Positions 1-7,439 are shown, counted from the first letter of the stretch. The stretch: DNA of 14,103 nucleotides from Ruminococcus sp. (GCA_017380355.1 JAFOED010000063.1:1-14103); one strand, 5' to 3'. Notes: generated by a model not told the origin, from the sequence alone. Numbers and translations are program-made.

Positions 1-1
1 A

Positions 2-115
2 GAAATCGACTCAGCGGTGGACACAGAAAACGGCGTAAAAATGCTTGAAGAGTTAAGCAAAGTATGTGACCAACTTAAAGTAGCTGGAAGTTTTGCTCCT
101 AAGAGCGAGATTTGA
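2..115 (+). CDS. pheA: Prephenate dehydratase, C-terminal end (partial)
   Basis: An open frame enters from the left edge and stops at TGA 113-115, giving about 37 residues. They resemble the last part of the ACT regulatory domain of prephenate dehydratase: an acidic stretch (DTENG), a helix with LEELSKVC, then LKVAGSF, matching the family's usual ending of the type 'ALEEL..C..LKVLGSY'. Prephenate dehydratase converts prephenate to phenylpyruvate for phenylalanine synthesis, and its ACT domain binds phenylalanine for feedback control. The catalytic part lies outside the window. The TGA falls inside the stretch that also supplies the aroB ribosome binding site, so the two genes are probably co-transcribed. 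Position at the head of a chorismate/tyrosine operon supports the call. With so few residues, another ACT-domain protein of this pathway cannot be excluded. Confidence 0.55.
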   Translation, partial: EIDSAVDTENGVKMLEELSKVCDQLKVAGSFAPKSEI

Positions 116-124
116 GGAAATAAA

Positions 125-1135
125 ATGACTATAAATATGAATTTAGGTAATAACAGCTATGATATTGTTGTCGAGCGTGGGATTCTTAATAAAGCGAAAG
201 AGCTTCTCAATTTAAACAGACGAGTTCTTGTAGTGACCGACAGCGGTGTACCACAGGAGTATGCGCAAACTCTCGCGAAGCAATGTAAAGACAGCGTGAT
301 ATGTGTAGTTGAACAAGGCGAAGAATCAAAGAGCCTTGATGCTTTTGAAAAGTTATTAACAGCTATGCTTGACAATGATTTTTCACGTAACGACTGCGTA
401 GTAGCAGTTGGCGGTGGTGTCGTAGGTGATTTGAGCGGTTTTGTAGCATCGACTTATATGAGAGGTGTCGATTTCTATAACATACCAACAACTTTACTAT
501 CACAGATTGACTCGTCAATCGGAGGAAAAACCGCTCTAAACTTCTGTGGTGTAAAAAATATCGTTGGTGCTTTTTATCAGCCGAAAAAAGTGCTTATTGA
601 CCCTGATTTGCTGAAAACTTTAGAAAAAAGGCAGATTTCAAACGGACTTGCTGAAGCTGTGAAAATGGCGCTAACATCAGACAAAGAGTTGTTTGAGATT
701 TTCGAAAATGAAGACATAGAGAGTAATCTCGACGAAATTATCATACGTTCACTGAATATCAAAAAGAGTGTAGTAGAGCTCGACGAAAAGGAAGCAGGAC
801 TTCGCAAGATATTAAACTTCGGTCACACGATAGGTCACGGAATCGAGAGCAGCGAAAAAGGTGCGCTTTATCACGGTGAGTGTGTGGCACTCGGTATGCT
901 TGTGATGTGCGGTGAAGAAATCAGAGATAAAGTCAAAAAGGTTATAGAAAAATGTGAGCTTTATCGCGAAATTGAATTTGATTGGGACGAAATCGAAAAA
1001 GCTGCTTTTCACGATAAGAAAGCCGATGGCGATATGGTAACAGTTACAACAGTAAACGAGATAGGCAGTTTTGAGATGAAAACTATGAAATGTCTTGATG
1101 TAATAGAGCTGGCAAAAGCCTGCTTGAGAGGTTGA
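125..1135 (+). CDS. aroB: 3-dehydroquinate synthase
   Basis: This cytoplasmic NAD+- and metal-dependent enzyme converts DAHP to 3-dehydroquinate, the second step of the shikimate pathway. At 336 residues it is slightly shorter than the usual ~350-360. The NAD-binding GGGVVGD is at residues 96-102, followed by the conserved stretch with PTTLLSQIDSSIGGKT (121-136). Metal ligands expected for the family are present: Glu177 in GLAEAVK, His234 in NFGHTIGH and His250 in YHGE. The start is ATG at 125, with GAGGA at 114-118 as ribosome binding site overlapping the stop of the upstream pheA fragment. It is followed after 5 bases by the preferred aroC start, which indicates translational coupling. Nothing suggests damage; family assignment is firm. 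Confidence 0.97.
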   Translation: MTINMNLGNNSYDIVVERGILNKAKELLNLNRRVLVVTDSGVPQEYAQTLAKQCKDSVICVVEQGEESKSLDAFEKLLTAMLDNDFSRNDCVVAVGGGVVGDLSGFVASTYMRGVDFYNIPTTLLSQIDSSIGGKTALNFCGVKNIVGAFYQPKKVLIDPDLLKTLEKRQISNGLAEAVKMALTSDKELFEIFENEDIESNLDEIIIRSLNIKKSVVELDEKEAGLRKILNFGHTIGHGIESSEKGALYHGECVALGMLVMCGEEIRDKVKKVIEKCELYREIEFDWDEIEKAAFHDKKADGDMVTVTTVNEIGSFEMKTMKCLDVIELAKACLRG

Positions 1136-1140
1136 TAGAT

Positions 1141-2229
1141 ATGAAAAATACATTTGGAAACAGCGTAGCACTCACTCTTTTTGGTGAAAGCCACGGCGAG
1201 TATATCGGTGCAGTAATAGATGGACTTGCACCGGGGATTGAAATAAATAACGAGTATATTGCGAATATGCTCAGTTTGCGTCGTCCTAGCGGCAGAATCA
1301 GCACTCAGCGAATAGAAAAAGACGAGTACAAAATCGTAAGCGGTGTTGTAAATAACGTGACAACAGGCACACCGATTACTATTCTTATTCCAAACGCTGA
1401 CGTGAAAAGTGCGGACTATTCACAAATTGAGACTATCGCTCGTCCGTCCCACGCTGACTTTACAGCACAGTGTAAGTATCACGGATATCAGGACACAAGA
1501 GGAGGAGGACACTTCAGCGGACGTATAACTGCAGCTTTAGTTGCTGCAGGTGCAGTGTGCAAATGTGCGCTTGAGCAAAAGGGGATTTTTATTGGCACTC
1601 ACATTAAAAAGTGCGCTGGTATCAGTGACAGAGAATTTTGTGATTTACTAGGCGATATTAAAGCCTTAAGTAAAAAGACCTTTGCTGTACTTGACGATGA
1701 CAAATCAGAGAAAATGAAAGAAGCAATCGAAGTATCTGCTGAAAACGGCGACAGCGTCGGTGGTGCGCTTGAGACCGCCATAGTAGGTATGCCTGCAGGT
1801 ATCGGAGAGCCTTGGTTTGATACAGTAGAGAGTATGCTCTCACACGTGATTTTTTCTATCCCTGCAGTAAAGGGTATCGAATTCGGTGCGGGTTTTTCTT
1901 TCGCGGATATGACAGGCAGTAGTGCAAACGATGAGTTTAAAATCGAAAATGGAAAAGTCGTTACAACCACTAACAACAACGGCGGTATAAACGGCGGTAT
2001 CACAAACGGTATGCCTGTAGTTTTTCGCACAGCGATTAAACCTACTCCGACTATCTTCAAAGAGCAGAATACGATTGACTTTAAAACAATGGAGAATGTA
2101 GTACTTAACGCAAAAGGCAGACACGACCCTGCTATCGTCCACAGAGCAAGGGTTGTACAGGATGCTGTCAGTGCAATCGTTATGTGTGATGCACTTGCTA
2201 TGCGTTTTGGTACTGATTTTCTGAAATAA
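1141..2229 (+). CDS. aroC: Chorismate synthase
   Basis: Chorismate synthase converts 5-enolpyruvylshikimate-3-phosphate (EPSP) to chorismate using reduced FMN. Counting from the ATG at 1141 the protein has 362 residues, normal for the family. Signature motifs are GESHG (15-19, His18), RRPSGR (47-52), ARPSHAD (His104), GGGHFSGR (121-128) and GRHDP (326-330). The two histidines match those implicated in catalysis in other chorismate synthases. I prefer ATG 1141 over an in-frame TTG at 1132: the resulting N-terminus (MKNTFGNSV) aligns with the family, and GAGAGG at 1126-1131 sits at a good distance before it. The TTG start would overlap the end of aroB by 4 bases and cannot be fully ruled out. 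Only 20 bases separate it from aroE/aroK. Confidence 0.96.
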   Translation: MKNTFGNSVALTLFGESHGEYIGAVIDGLAPGIEINNEYIANMLSLRRPSGRISTQRIEKDEYKIVSGVVNNVTTGTPITILIPNADVKSADYSQIETIARPSHADFTAQCKYHGYQDTRGGGHFSGRITAALVAAGAVCKCALEQKGIFIGTHIKKCAGISDREFCDLLGDIKALSKKTFAVLDDDKSEKMKEAIEVSAENGDSVGGALETAIVGMPAGIGEPWFDTVESMLSHVIFSIPAVKGIEFGAGFSFADMTGSSANDEFKIENGKVVTTTNNNGGINGGITNGMPVVFRTAIKPTPTIFKEQNTIDFKTMENVVLNAKGRHDPAIVHRARVVQDAVSAIVMCDALAMRFGTDFLK

Positions 2230-2249
2230 ACTACAAAGCAGGTATTTAA

Positions 2250-3497
2250 ATGGAAAAATACGGATGTATCGGCAAGAAGCTGACACACAGTTTCTCTAAA
2301 GAGATTCACAAAAGCCTTGCCGACTACGAATATGAGCTCATCGAGCTTAATGAATATGAAGTTCTTTCTTTTTTTGAGAAAAAAGATTTCAAAGCTATAA
2401 ACGTAACAATTCCATATAAACAGACGGTTATCCCGTATCTCGATCACATAAGCGATATAGCAGAGAAAATCGGTGCGGTAAACACAGTAGTTAATCTCGA
2501 CGGCAAGCTCTACGGCTATAACACCGATTACTACGGTATGAAAGCGCTTATAGAGCGACTCGGTTTAGACCTTAAGAATAAAAAGGTGCTGATTCTCGGC
2601 ACAGGCGGTACGAGCAAAACCGCTAGTGTGGTTGCACAAGATCTGGGTGCATCTGAAGTGCTGAAAGTCAGCAGAAGAAAATCAGATAATTGTATCACCT
2701 ATGATGAGGCTATTGAATTCCACAGCGATGCTCAGATTATCATAAACACTACCCCATCAGGTATGTACCCTGATTGCAACTCAAAGCCTATTGACATTAC
2801 GCCTTTTTCTTCTTTAGAAGGTGTTGTCGACGCGGTGTATAATCCGCTGTGTACAAATCTCGTTCTCGACGCAAAAGAGAGAGGAGTAAAAGCGCAGGGC
2901 GGACTTTATATGCTCGTGATGCAGGCGGTCGTAGCGGTTGAAAAATTTCTCGATACCGAAATCGAAAAGGATGTTGCAAACCGTGTGTTTGAGAAGATTT
3001 TAAGTTCTAAAGAAAACATCGTTCTCACAGGAATGCCATCCAGCGGTAAAAGTACCGTCGGTAAGCTTCTTGAGATTGATGGATTTGAGTTTGTCGATAC
3101 AGACGAAGAAATCGAAAAGCGATGCGGTTGCACGATAAAAGAGCTTATCGACACTAAAGGTGAAGCGTATTTCCGCGATCTGGAATCGCAGGTGATACGC
3201 GACGTTTCTTCAATTAGCGGTAGAATTATCGCTACTGGTGGCGGTGCTGTTTTAAGAGAAGAAAACGTCAGAGCCTTGAAACAAAACGGAAAGCTGTACT
3301 TTTTAAACGCGGATTCATCCCGTCTTTGTGTGACTGACAACAGACCGCTGTCTGATTCAAAAGAAAAACTTTTAAAATTATACAACGACAGAATAGATAC
3401 ATACAAAGAAACTGCAGATGTAGTAGTGCCTGATATGAAAACACCAACACAAGAGGCACAGTACATCCTTGCAAAACGAATGGAGCTGATAAAGTGA
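2250..3497 (+). CDS. aroE-aroK: Bifunctional shikimate dehydrogenase / shikimate kinase (AroE-AroK fusion)
   Basis: A single 415-residue frame carries two consecutive shikimate-pathway enzymes. Residues 1 to ~250 are shikimate dehydrogenase: a substrate-binding N-terminus (LTHSFSKEIH, 11-20), NVTIPYK with catalytic Lys57, NTD 91-93 (Asp93), a Rossmann GTGGTSKT (117-124) and QGGLYML (216-222). Residues ~255-415 are shikimate kinase: Walker A GMPSSGKST (261-269), the DTD metal/shikimate motif (283-285), Arg309, TGGG (329-332) and the lid DNRPL (363-367). The dehydrogenase reduces 3-dehydroshikimate to shikimate and the kinase phosphorylates it, so the product of one half is the substrate of the other. 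No frameshift or stop divides the halves, and the linker is short, around SSKEN (252-256). The upstream ribosome binding site is weak (AGCAGG). The stop overlaps the aroQ start by 3 bases. Confidence 0.95.
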   Translation: MEKYGCIGKKLTHSFSKEIHKSLADYEYELIELNEYEVLSFFEKKDFKAINVTIPYKQTVIPYLDHISDIAEKIGAVNTVVNLDGKLYGYNTDYYGMKALIERLGLDLKNKKVLILGTGGTSKTASVVAQDLGASEVLKVSRRKSDNCITYDEAIEFHSDAQIIINTTPSGMYPDCNSKPIDITPFSSLEGVVDAVYNPLCTNLVLDAKERGVKAQGGLYMLVMQAVVAVEKFLDTEIEKDVANRVFEKILSSKENIVLTGMPSSGKSTVGKLLEIDGFEFVDTDEEIEKRCGCTIKELIDTKGEAYFRDLESQVIRDVSSISGRIIATGGGAVLREENVRALKQNGKLYFLNADSSRLCVTDNRPLSDSKEKLLKLYNDRIDTYKETADVVVPDMKTPTQEAQYILAKRMELIK

Positions 3498-3922
3498 AGA
3501 TTTTTGTTATAAATGGTCCGAATCTTAATATGCTCGGTGTACGAGAACCTGACCACTACGGAAAAGAAACATATTCAGACCTTGTAGAGAAGATTAAATC
3601 TCACTGTGAGAGTAAGAATATCGAAGTCGAGCTGTTTCAGTCAAACCACGAGGGAGCTCTGGTAGATGAAATCCAGAGAGCTTACGGAAAAGCTGATGGT
3701 ATTGTAATAAATCCAGGTGCTTATACTCACACCAGCATTGCGCTACTCGACGCTTTGAAAGCTGTTAACATCCCTGCTGTCGAGGTTCATATCTCAAAAG
3801 TAGAAGAGCGCGAGGATTTTCGCCAGATTAGTTACGTCAGACTTGCTTGTAAAAAGACTATCACAGGCAAGGGTACAGACGGATATCTCGAAGCGATAGG
3901 TTTTTTATCAAAGGACAAATGA
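3494..3922 (+). CDS. aroQ: 3-dehydroquinate dehydratase, type II
   Basis: Type II dehydroquinase removes water from 3-dehydroquinate to give 3-dehydroshikimate; the active enzyme is a dodecamer in known members. At 142 residues it has the normal size. Motifs in order are NGPNLNMLG (7-15), Arg17 and Tyr22 (the catalytic tyrosine on the mobile lid), NPGAYTHTS (73-81, with Asn73 and His79), EVHIS (97-101, His99) and EDFR (107-110). The start is GTG at 3494, embedded in the end of the aroE/aroK gene (GTGA overlap), with GGAG at 3482-3485 upstream. This points to translational coupling. It is unrelated in sequence to the type I (AroD) enzyme. Confidence 0.97.
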   Translation: MKIFVINGPNLNMLGVREPDHYGKETYSDLVEKIKSHCESKNIEVELFQSNHEGALVDEIQRAYGKADGIVINPGAYTHTSIALLDALKAVNIPAVEVHISKVEEREDFRQISYVRLACKKTITGKGTDGYLEAIGFLSKDK

Positions 3923-3923
3923 T

Positions 3924-5132
3924 ATGTTAGCTACATTTAAGAAAAGCACGTTGAAAGGCGTGGTGTCTGCTCCGCCGTCAAAGAGTATGGCGCACAGATA
4001 TTTAATCGGTGCGGCTTTGTCAGGAGAAAAATGCACACTCTCACACGTTGATTACAGCGAAGATATTTTAGCTAGTATCGACTGTCTGAAAGCGCTTGGT
4101 GCTGATATAAAAACAGACAAAGACACTGTTGTTGTCGAGTCTGATGGGTTTATGAAATGTGAAAATCCCGTTTTAGAGTGCAGAGAAAGCGGAAGTACGC
4201 TTCGCTTTTTTGTTCCACTCGCTCTGTGCCTTAATAAAACTGTGACACTAGGTGGTAGTGAGAGACTTTTCGAAAGACCGCTTGATGTTTACGAAACACT
4301 TTGCAAGGATAATAACTTTACTTTTATTAAAGACAAAAACTCACTCACCCTTTGTGGAAATCTCAGAAGTGGTACATATAAGATAAAAGGTGATATAAGC
4401 AGTCAGTTTATTACAGGACTTATTTTTGCTCTTGTGTATCTGGGTGAGGACTCAACTTTAGAGATTATTCCGCCTTTTGAGAGCAAGTCGTACGTTAATC
4501 TCACTATATCGGCACTCAGGTCTTTTGGTGCTGACGTCGAGTTTACAGACGAATACAAAATCAAAATAAAAGCGTCGAAAATGCACGCTTTTTCGGGAAC
4601 TATTGAGGGCGATTATTCAAACGCTGCATTTCTAGATGTATTCAATCACATTGGTTCAGATGTTACGGTGGAAAATCTCAATGCTGAAAGTTTACAAGGT
4701 GACAGAGTTTATAAAGAATATTTCGACGCTATTTCTAAAGGTACTCCTACGATAGATATATCCGATTGTCCTGATTTAGGTCCTGTACTGTTTGCGCTTT
4801 CTGCACTGAAAAATGGTGCGACTTTTACGGGTACAGACAGACTAAAAGCTAAGGAAAGCGACCGAGGAGTCGCTATGGATGAGGAGCTTAAAAAGCTCGG
4901 CGGTGGGCTTATTTTCAATGATAACAGCATCACAGTACCAAAGCAGGAGCTTACATACAAAGGTGAAATTTTAAATTCTCACAACGACCATCGAATTGTT
5001 ATGGCTATGTCTGTGATTCTGACACAAACAGGTGGTTCAATCGACGGTGTAAAAGCTGTCAGAAAAAGTTATCCATCGTTTTTTGATGATCTAAAACTAC
5101 TCAACGCAGAGGTAAGTTTATATGATAGTTGA
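3924..5132 (+). CDS. aroA: 3-phosphoshikimate 1-carboxyvinyltransferase (EPSP synthase)
   Basis: EPSP synthase transfers the enolpyruvyl group of PEP to shikimate-3-phosphate; it is the target of glyphosate. The protein has 402 residues, a little short of the common ~430. Visible motifs are PSKSMAHR (18-25), ESGSTLR (88-94), GDISSQF (156-162), DCPDLGP (281-287, catalytic-site Asp284), KESDR (310-314) and NDHR (354-357), then a conserved KSYP (381-384). The PEP/glyphosate loop reads ESGSTLRF rather than the GNAGTAMRP of E. coli-type enzymes. The ATG at 3924 lies 1 base after the aroQ stop, with AAGGA at 3911-3915. Its 3' end overlaps tyrA by 11 bases. Confidence 0.96.
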   Translation: MLATFKKSTLKGVVSAPPSKSMAHRYLIGAALSGEKCTLSHVDYSEDILASIDCLKALGADIKTDKDTVVVESDGFMKCENPVLECRESGSTLRFFVPLALCLNKTVTLGGSERLFERPLDVYETLCKDNNFTFIKDKNSLTLCGNLRSGTYKIKGDISSQFITGLIFALVYLGEDSTLEIIPPFESKSYVNLTISALRSFGADVEFTDEYKIKIKASKMHAFSGTIEGDYSNAAFLDVFNHIGSDVTVENLNAESLQGDRVYKEYFDAISKGTPTIDISDCPDLGPVLFALSALKNGATFTGTDRLKAKESDRGVAMDEELKKLGGGLIFNDNSITVPKQELTYKGEILNSHNDHRIVMAMSVILTQTGGSIDGVKAVRKSYPSFFDDLKLLNAEVSLYDS

Positions 5133-5979
5133 CACTAGTAAAAAAATACTGATTGTCGGACTTGGACTTCTGGGCGGTAGCTACGCTAAAGCGCTCAAGC
5201 GTTTTGGTTTTCACATAAGCGCTATCACAAAAGATATAAGTTCAATCGACTATGCGTTAAAAGAGAATATTATCGACGAAGGTTCGACACAGCTTGACGA
5301 GAAAATTATCTCAGAAGCTGACCTTGTGATTTTTGCGCTTTATCCTCACGTTTTTGTGCAGTGGATCGAAGAGAATCAGTCACTATTAAAAAGTGGTGCG
5401 CTGATTACCGACGTTACTGGTGTTAAGCGCAGTATCGTTTATAAAATTCAGGATATGCTCCGACCAGATGTTGAATTTGTCGCAGCTCACCCGATGGCAG
5501 GACGTGAAGTATCGGGTGTCGAAAACAGCACTGATAAAATGTTTATCGGCGCTAACTACATCGTCACTCCGACTGTGAAGAACACAGAAGAAGCCATAAA
5601 GACCTGTGTAGAACTCGGCAGACTCTTAGGTTTTTCAAACGTGACAACGCTCTCGCCTGAAGAGCACGACGAGATGATAGGATTTCTCTCTCAGCTCACT
5701 CACTGTATAGCTATTACACTTATGACTTGTAACGATAAAGAAGATATGGAGAAGTTTACGGGTGACTCTTTCAGGGATCTTACACGCATTGCCCGCATAA
5801 ACGATTTGATGTGGAGCGAGCTTTTCATCGAGAATAAAGACGTTCTTTTAGAGCAGATGCAGATGTTTATCGACAAGTTTTCACAGCTTAAAACTATGCT
5901 CGAAAATGAAGATGTTGATTCAATGCGTGAGATGATGCGTCATTCGACACAGCGTCGAGCACTTTTTGACAAGAAATGA
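5122..5979 (+). CDS. tyrA: Prephenate dehydrogenase
   Basis: This enzyme oxidatively decarboxylates prephenate to 4-hydroxyphenylpyruvate on the way to tyrosine. The 285 residues include an N-terminal NAD(P)-binding fold with GLGLLGGS (13-20) and the prephenate-binding AAHPMAG (121-127, His123). SQLTH (190-194, His194) and GDSFRDLTRIA (214-224, Arg218) follow in the helical C-terminal domain. There is no extra C-terminal ACT domain and no fused chorismate mutase, so any feedback control must be intrinsic or absent. The ATG at 5122 lies inside the end of aroA (11-base overlap), with AGAGGT at 5108-5113. The small acetyltransferase starts 7 bases after its stop. Confidence 0.94.
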   Translation: MIVDTSKKILIVGLGLLGGSYAKALKRFGFHISAITKDISSIDYALKENIIDEGSTQLDEKIISEADLVIFALYPHVFVQWIEENQSLLKSGALITDVTGVKRSIVYKIQDMLRPDVEFVAAHPMAGREVSGVENSTDKMFIGANYIVTPTVKNTEEAIKTCVELGRLLGFSNVTTLSPEEHDEMIGFLSQLTHCIAITLMTCNDKEDMEKFTGDSFRDLTRIARINDLMWSELFIENKDVLLEQMQMFIDKFSQLKTMLENEDVDSMREMMRHSTQRRALFDKK

Positions 5980-5986
5980 GGCAAAA

Positions 5987-6451
5987 ATGATAAGATTAGC
6001 TAAAGAAAAAGATATAGATAAAATCCTCGACCTTTTATCTCAGGTCGACCTCGTTCATCATAACGGCAGACCTGATATCTTTAAAATCGGCACAAAATAC
6101 TCAAAAGAAGAGCTTAAAGACTTGCTCTCAGACGAGAGTCGTCCGATTTTAGTCTGTACAAACGAGAGCGACGAAGTTATAGGATATTGTTTCTGCATCT
6201 TTCAGCAGCACAAGAATAATTCTGTGCTGACGGATATTAAGACTTTGTATATCGATGACCTTTGTGTCGACGAAAAGCTTCGTGGTAAACACATCGGAAA
6301 AGAACTGTACAAAGCAGCGCTGAAACTTGCTAAAGACAGCGGGTGTTATAATCTGACGCTTAACGTGTGGAGTTGTAATCCTTCGGCTATGCGTTTTTAC
6401 GAAGCACAAGGGCTTGTGCCTCAGAAAATATGTATGGAAAAGATTTTATAA
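5987..6451 (+). CDS. GNAT-family N-acetyltransferase, substrate unknown
   Basis: A 154-residue single-domain GNAT protein. Motif A is visible as LCVDEKLRGKHIGKELYKAA (92-111), whose R-G-K-H-I-G (99-104) is the pyrophosphate-binding loop for acetyl-CoA. Motif B follows as NPSAMRFYEAQGL (131-143). These proteins acetylate amines of small molecules, peptides or proteins; nothing in the sequence identifies the substrate. I chose ATG 5987 because GAGG at 5978-5981 precedes it closely and the N-terminus (MIRLAKEKDI) begins like other GNATs. An in-frame TTG at 5966 would add seven residues and overlap tyrA. As the last gene before the terminator it is probably expressed with the aromatic pathway, but a metabolic link is only inferred from position. 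Confidence 0.85.
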   Translation: MIRLAKEKDIDKILDLLSQVDLVHHNGRPDIFKIGTKYSKEELKDLLSDESRPILVCTNESDEVIGYCFCIFQQHKNNSVLTDIKTLYIDDLCVDEKLRGKHIGKELYKAALKLAKDSGCYNLTLNVWSCNPSAMRFYEAQGLVPQKICMEKIL

Positions 6452-6468
6452 AAATCGAATAGTTTTAC

Positions 6469-6503
6469 ACAGCACCCTAAACTTTCAGGGTGCTGTTTTT
6501 TTG
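6469..6503 (+). terminator. Intrinsic terminator of the aromatic amino-acid operon
   Basis: A perfect 10-bp inverted repeat (ACAGCACCCT at 6469-6478, AGGGTGCTGT at 6487-6496) with an 8-base loop is followed directly by a T-run (6496-6502). It lies 17 bases after the acetyltransferase stop. This is a textbook rho-independent terminator reading on the + strand and separates the aro operon from the rex operon. Confidence 0.93.
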
Positions 6504-6605
6504 CTTGAAATGTATCTTACAAAATAGTAGTTCTGGTTTTTTATACACGATATGGTGGGGTGGAAAAAGTATGCGTCGGATTTTACGGAAAAAAGCAATA
6601 AACTA

Positions 6606-6634
6606 TTGATTAAACGGGAGTAAAGTGCTATAAT
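6606..6634 (+). promoter_or_regulatory. Sigma-A promoter (extended -10) for the rex-hydrogenase operon
   Basis: TTGATT (-35, 6606-6611) and a consensus TATAAT (-10, 6629-6634) are separated by exactly 17 bases, and TGC immediately precedes the -10 (extended -10). Transcription should start near 6641, giving a leader of about 120 bases before rex. This is the only strong promoter I see for the rex-to-hydrogenase genes. Confidence 0.85.
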
Positions 6635-6650
6635 GTGTTAGATTAAAGTA

Positions 6651-6706
6651 ATGTGGGTATTTTTATTCGGAAATATCGATATAAATAGTATCGATATCAC
6701 CCGCAT
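6651..6706 (+). repeat. Two-tier inverted repeat in the rex leader
   Basis: A perfect 9-bp inverted repeat (ATATCGATA at 6673-6681, TATCGATAT at 6689-6697) has a 7-base spacer. It is flanked by a second pairing arm, ATGTGGGT (6651-6658) with ACCCGCAT (6699-6706), which pairs over 8 bp including one G-T. It starts about 10 bases after the predicted transcription start. It could form an RNA stem-loop in the leader or act as DNA as a dimeric-repressor operator. There is no T-run, so it is not a terminator. It does not match the Rex consensus. Confidence 0.65.
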
Positions 6707-6727
6707 TGATTGTATTATTTGACGAAT

Positions 6728-6745
6728 TTGTAAAATTTTGACCAG
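6728..6745 (+). promoter_or_regulatory. Candidate Rex operator (weak)
   Basis: The 18 bases beginning TTGTAAA fit the Rex consensus TTGTTAA-N4-TTAACAA at about 10 of 14 defined positions, with the left half good (6/7) and the right half poor (4/7). It lies between the leader hairpin and the rex ribosome binding site, where binding could block elongation or initiation and give autoregulation. Rex commonly represses its own operon, but the match is weak and AT-rich sequence produces such matches by chance. Confidence 0.3.
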
Positions 6746-6762
6746 ATAAAGGAGGAACTAAG

Positions 6763-7410
6763 ATGGAAAAGATTTCTGTATCAAAAGCTACGTTAGGTAG
6801 AATCCCGACTTATCTCAACTATCTTCGTGAATTGTCACCTGAAAAAGTTCCATACATATCTGCGACAACTATTTCGAAAGAGCTCAACCTCGGTGAGGTG
6901 CAGGTTAGAAAAGACCTCGCGGTGGTTAGCGGTGCAGGACGACCAAGACTCGGTTATGAAACTGAGGTGCTCATAGAACAGCTCGAGGATTGTCTGGGCC
7001 GTAACAAAATGACATATGCGGTGCTTGTAGGTACAGGACGACTCGGAAGAGCACTTTTGCAATATGATGGTTTTGAACACTTCGGTGTTAAAATCACAGC
7101 GGCTTTTGACTGTAACGAACAGGTGATTAATCTGGACTCTAAAACCGAGATCTTACCGATGAACCAATTCGACAGTTTCTGTAAAGAACACAAAATCAAC
7201 ATCGGTATTATTACGGTTGGCGAAGGGTCAGCACAACAAGTGTGTGATCAGATGGTCAAAAGCGGAATCACAGCTATTTGGAACTTTGCACCGTGCAAGT
7301 TGCATGTTCCTGGTAGTGTTTTACTACAGAATGAAAATTTGGCGTTGTCGCTGGCACATCTGAGAAACAGATTATCTCATGCCCAGGAAACACCAAATGA
7401 AAAAATATAA
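6763..7410 (+). CDS. rex: Redox-sensing transcriptional repressor Rex
   Basis: Rex is a homodimeric repressor that binds DNA when NADH is low and releases it when NADH/NAD+ rises, controlling fermentation and hydrogenase genes in Gram-positive bacteria. The 215 residues have a winged-helix N-terminus: ISATTISKELNL (32-43), then VQVRKDLA (46-53). A Rossmann domain follows with VGTGRLGRALLQYDGF (89-104). The C-terminus has IWNFAPCKLHVP and a final helix with NENLALSLAHLRNRL, as in the domain-swapped dimer helix of known Rex proteins. The usual turn after the recognition helix (FG.FG.RG.GY) is altered to VSGAGRPRLGY. The ribosome binding site is very strong (AAAGGAGG, 6748-6755). It is the first gene of a hydrogenase operon, consistent with local control. 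Confidence 0.95.
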   Translation: MEKISVSKATLGRIPTYLNYLRELSPEKVPYISATTISKELNLGEVQVRKDLAVVSGAGRPRLGYETEVLIEQLEDCLGRNKMTYAVLVGTGRLGRALLQYDGFEHFGVKITAAFDCNEQVINLDSKTEILPMNQFDSFCKEHKINIGIITVGEGSAQQVCDQMVKSGITAIWNFAPCKLHVPGSVLLQNENLALSLAHLRNRLSHAQETPNEKI

Positions 7411-7439
7411 ACACATAAGGAAATTTGAGGAGGAAAACA

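Larger units (their letters stand above)
6504..6762 (+). other. Gene-free regulatory interval upstream of rex
   Basis: No convincing coding region on either strand. The first ~100 bases (6504-6605) show nothing I can name. The remainder holds a strong promoter, a long inverted repeat, a weak Rex-box candidate and the rex ribosome binding site, described separately. The gene-to-gene gap as a whole (6452-6762) also contains the aro terminator. Confidence 0.7.

Noticed and set aside
1599..2447. Long open frame (282 codons) on the minus strand opposite aroC and the start of aroE.
   Set aside because: It is antisense to two firmly identified genes, spans their junction, has no ribosome binding site or recognisable motif, and its hydrophobic composition is what the opposite strand of a conserved gene gives.
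2906..3556. 216-codon minus-strand frame opposite the kinase half of aroE/aroK and the start of aroQ.
   Set aside because: Ser/Thr-rich low-information translation mirroring a real gene; no motif, no upstream signal.
6631..6650. A Rex operator overlapping the promoter start site (GTGTTAGATTAAAG).
   Set aside because: The left half resembles TTGTTA, but the right half does not give the complementary TAACAA at the proper spacing.
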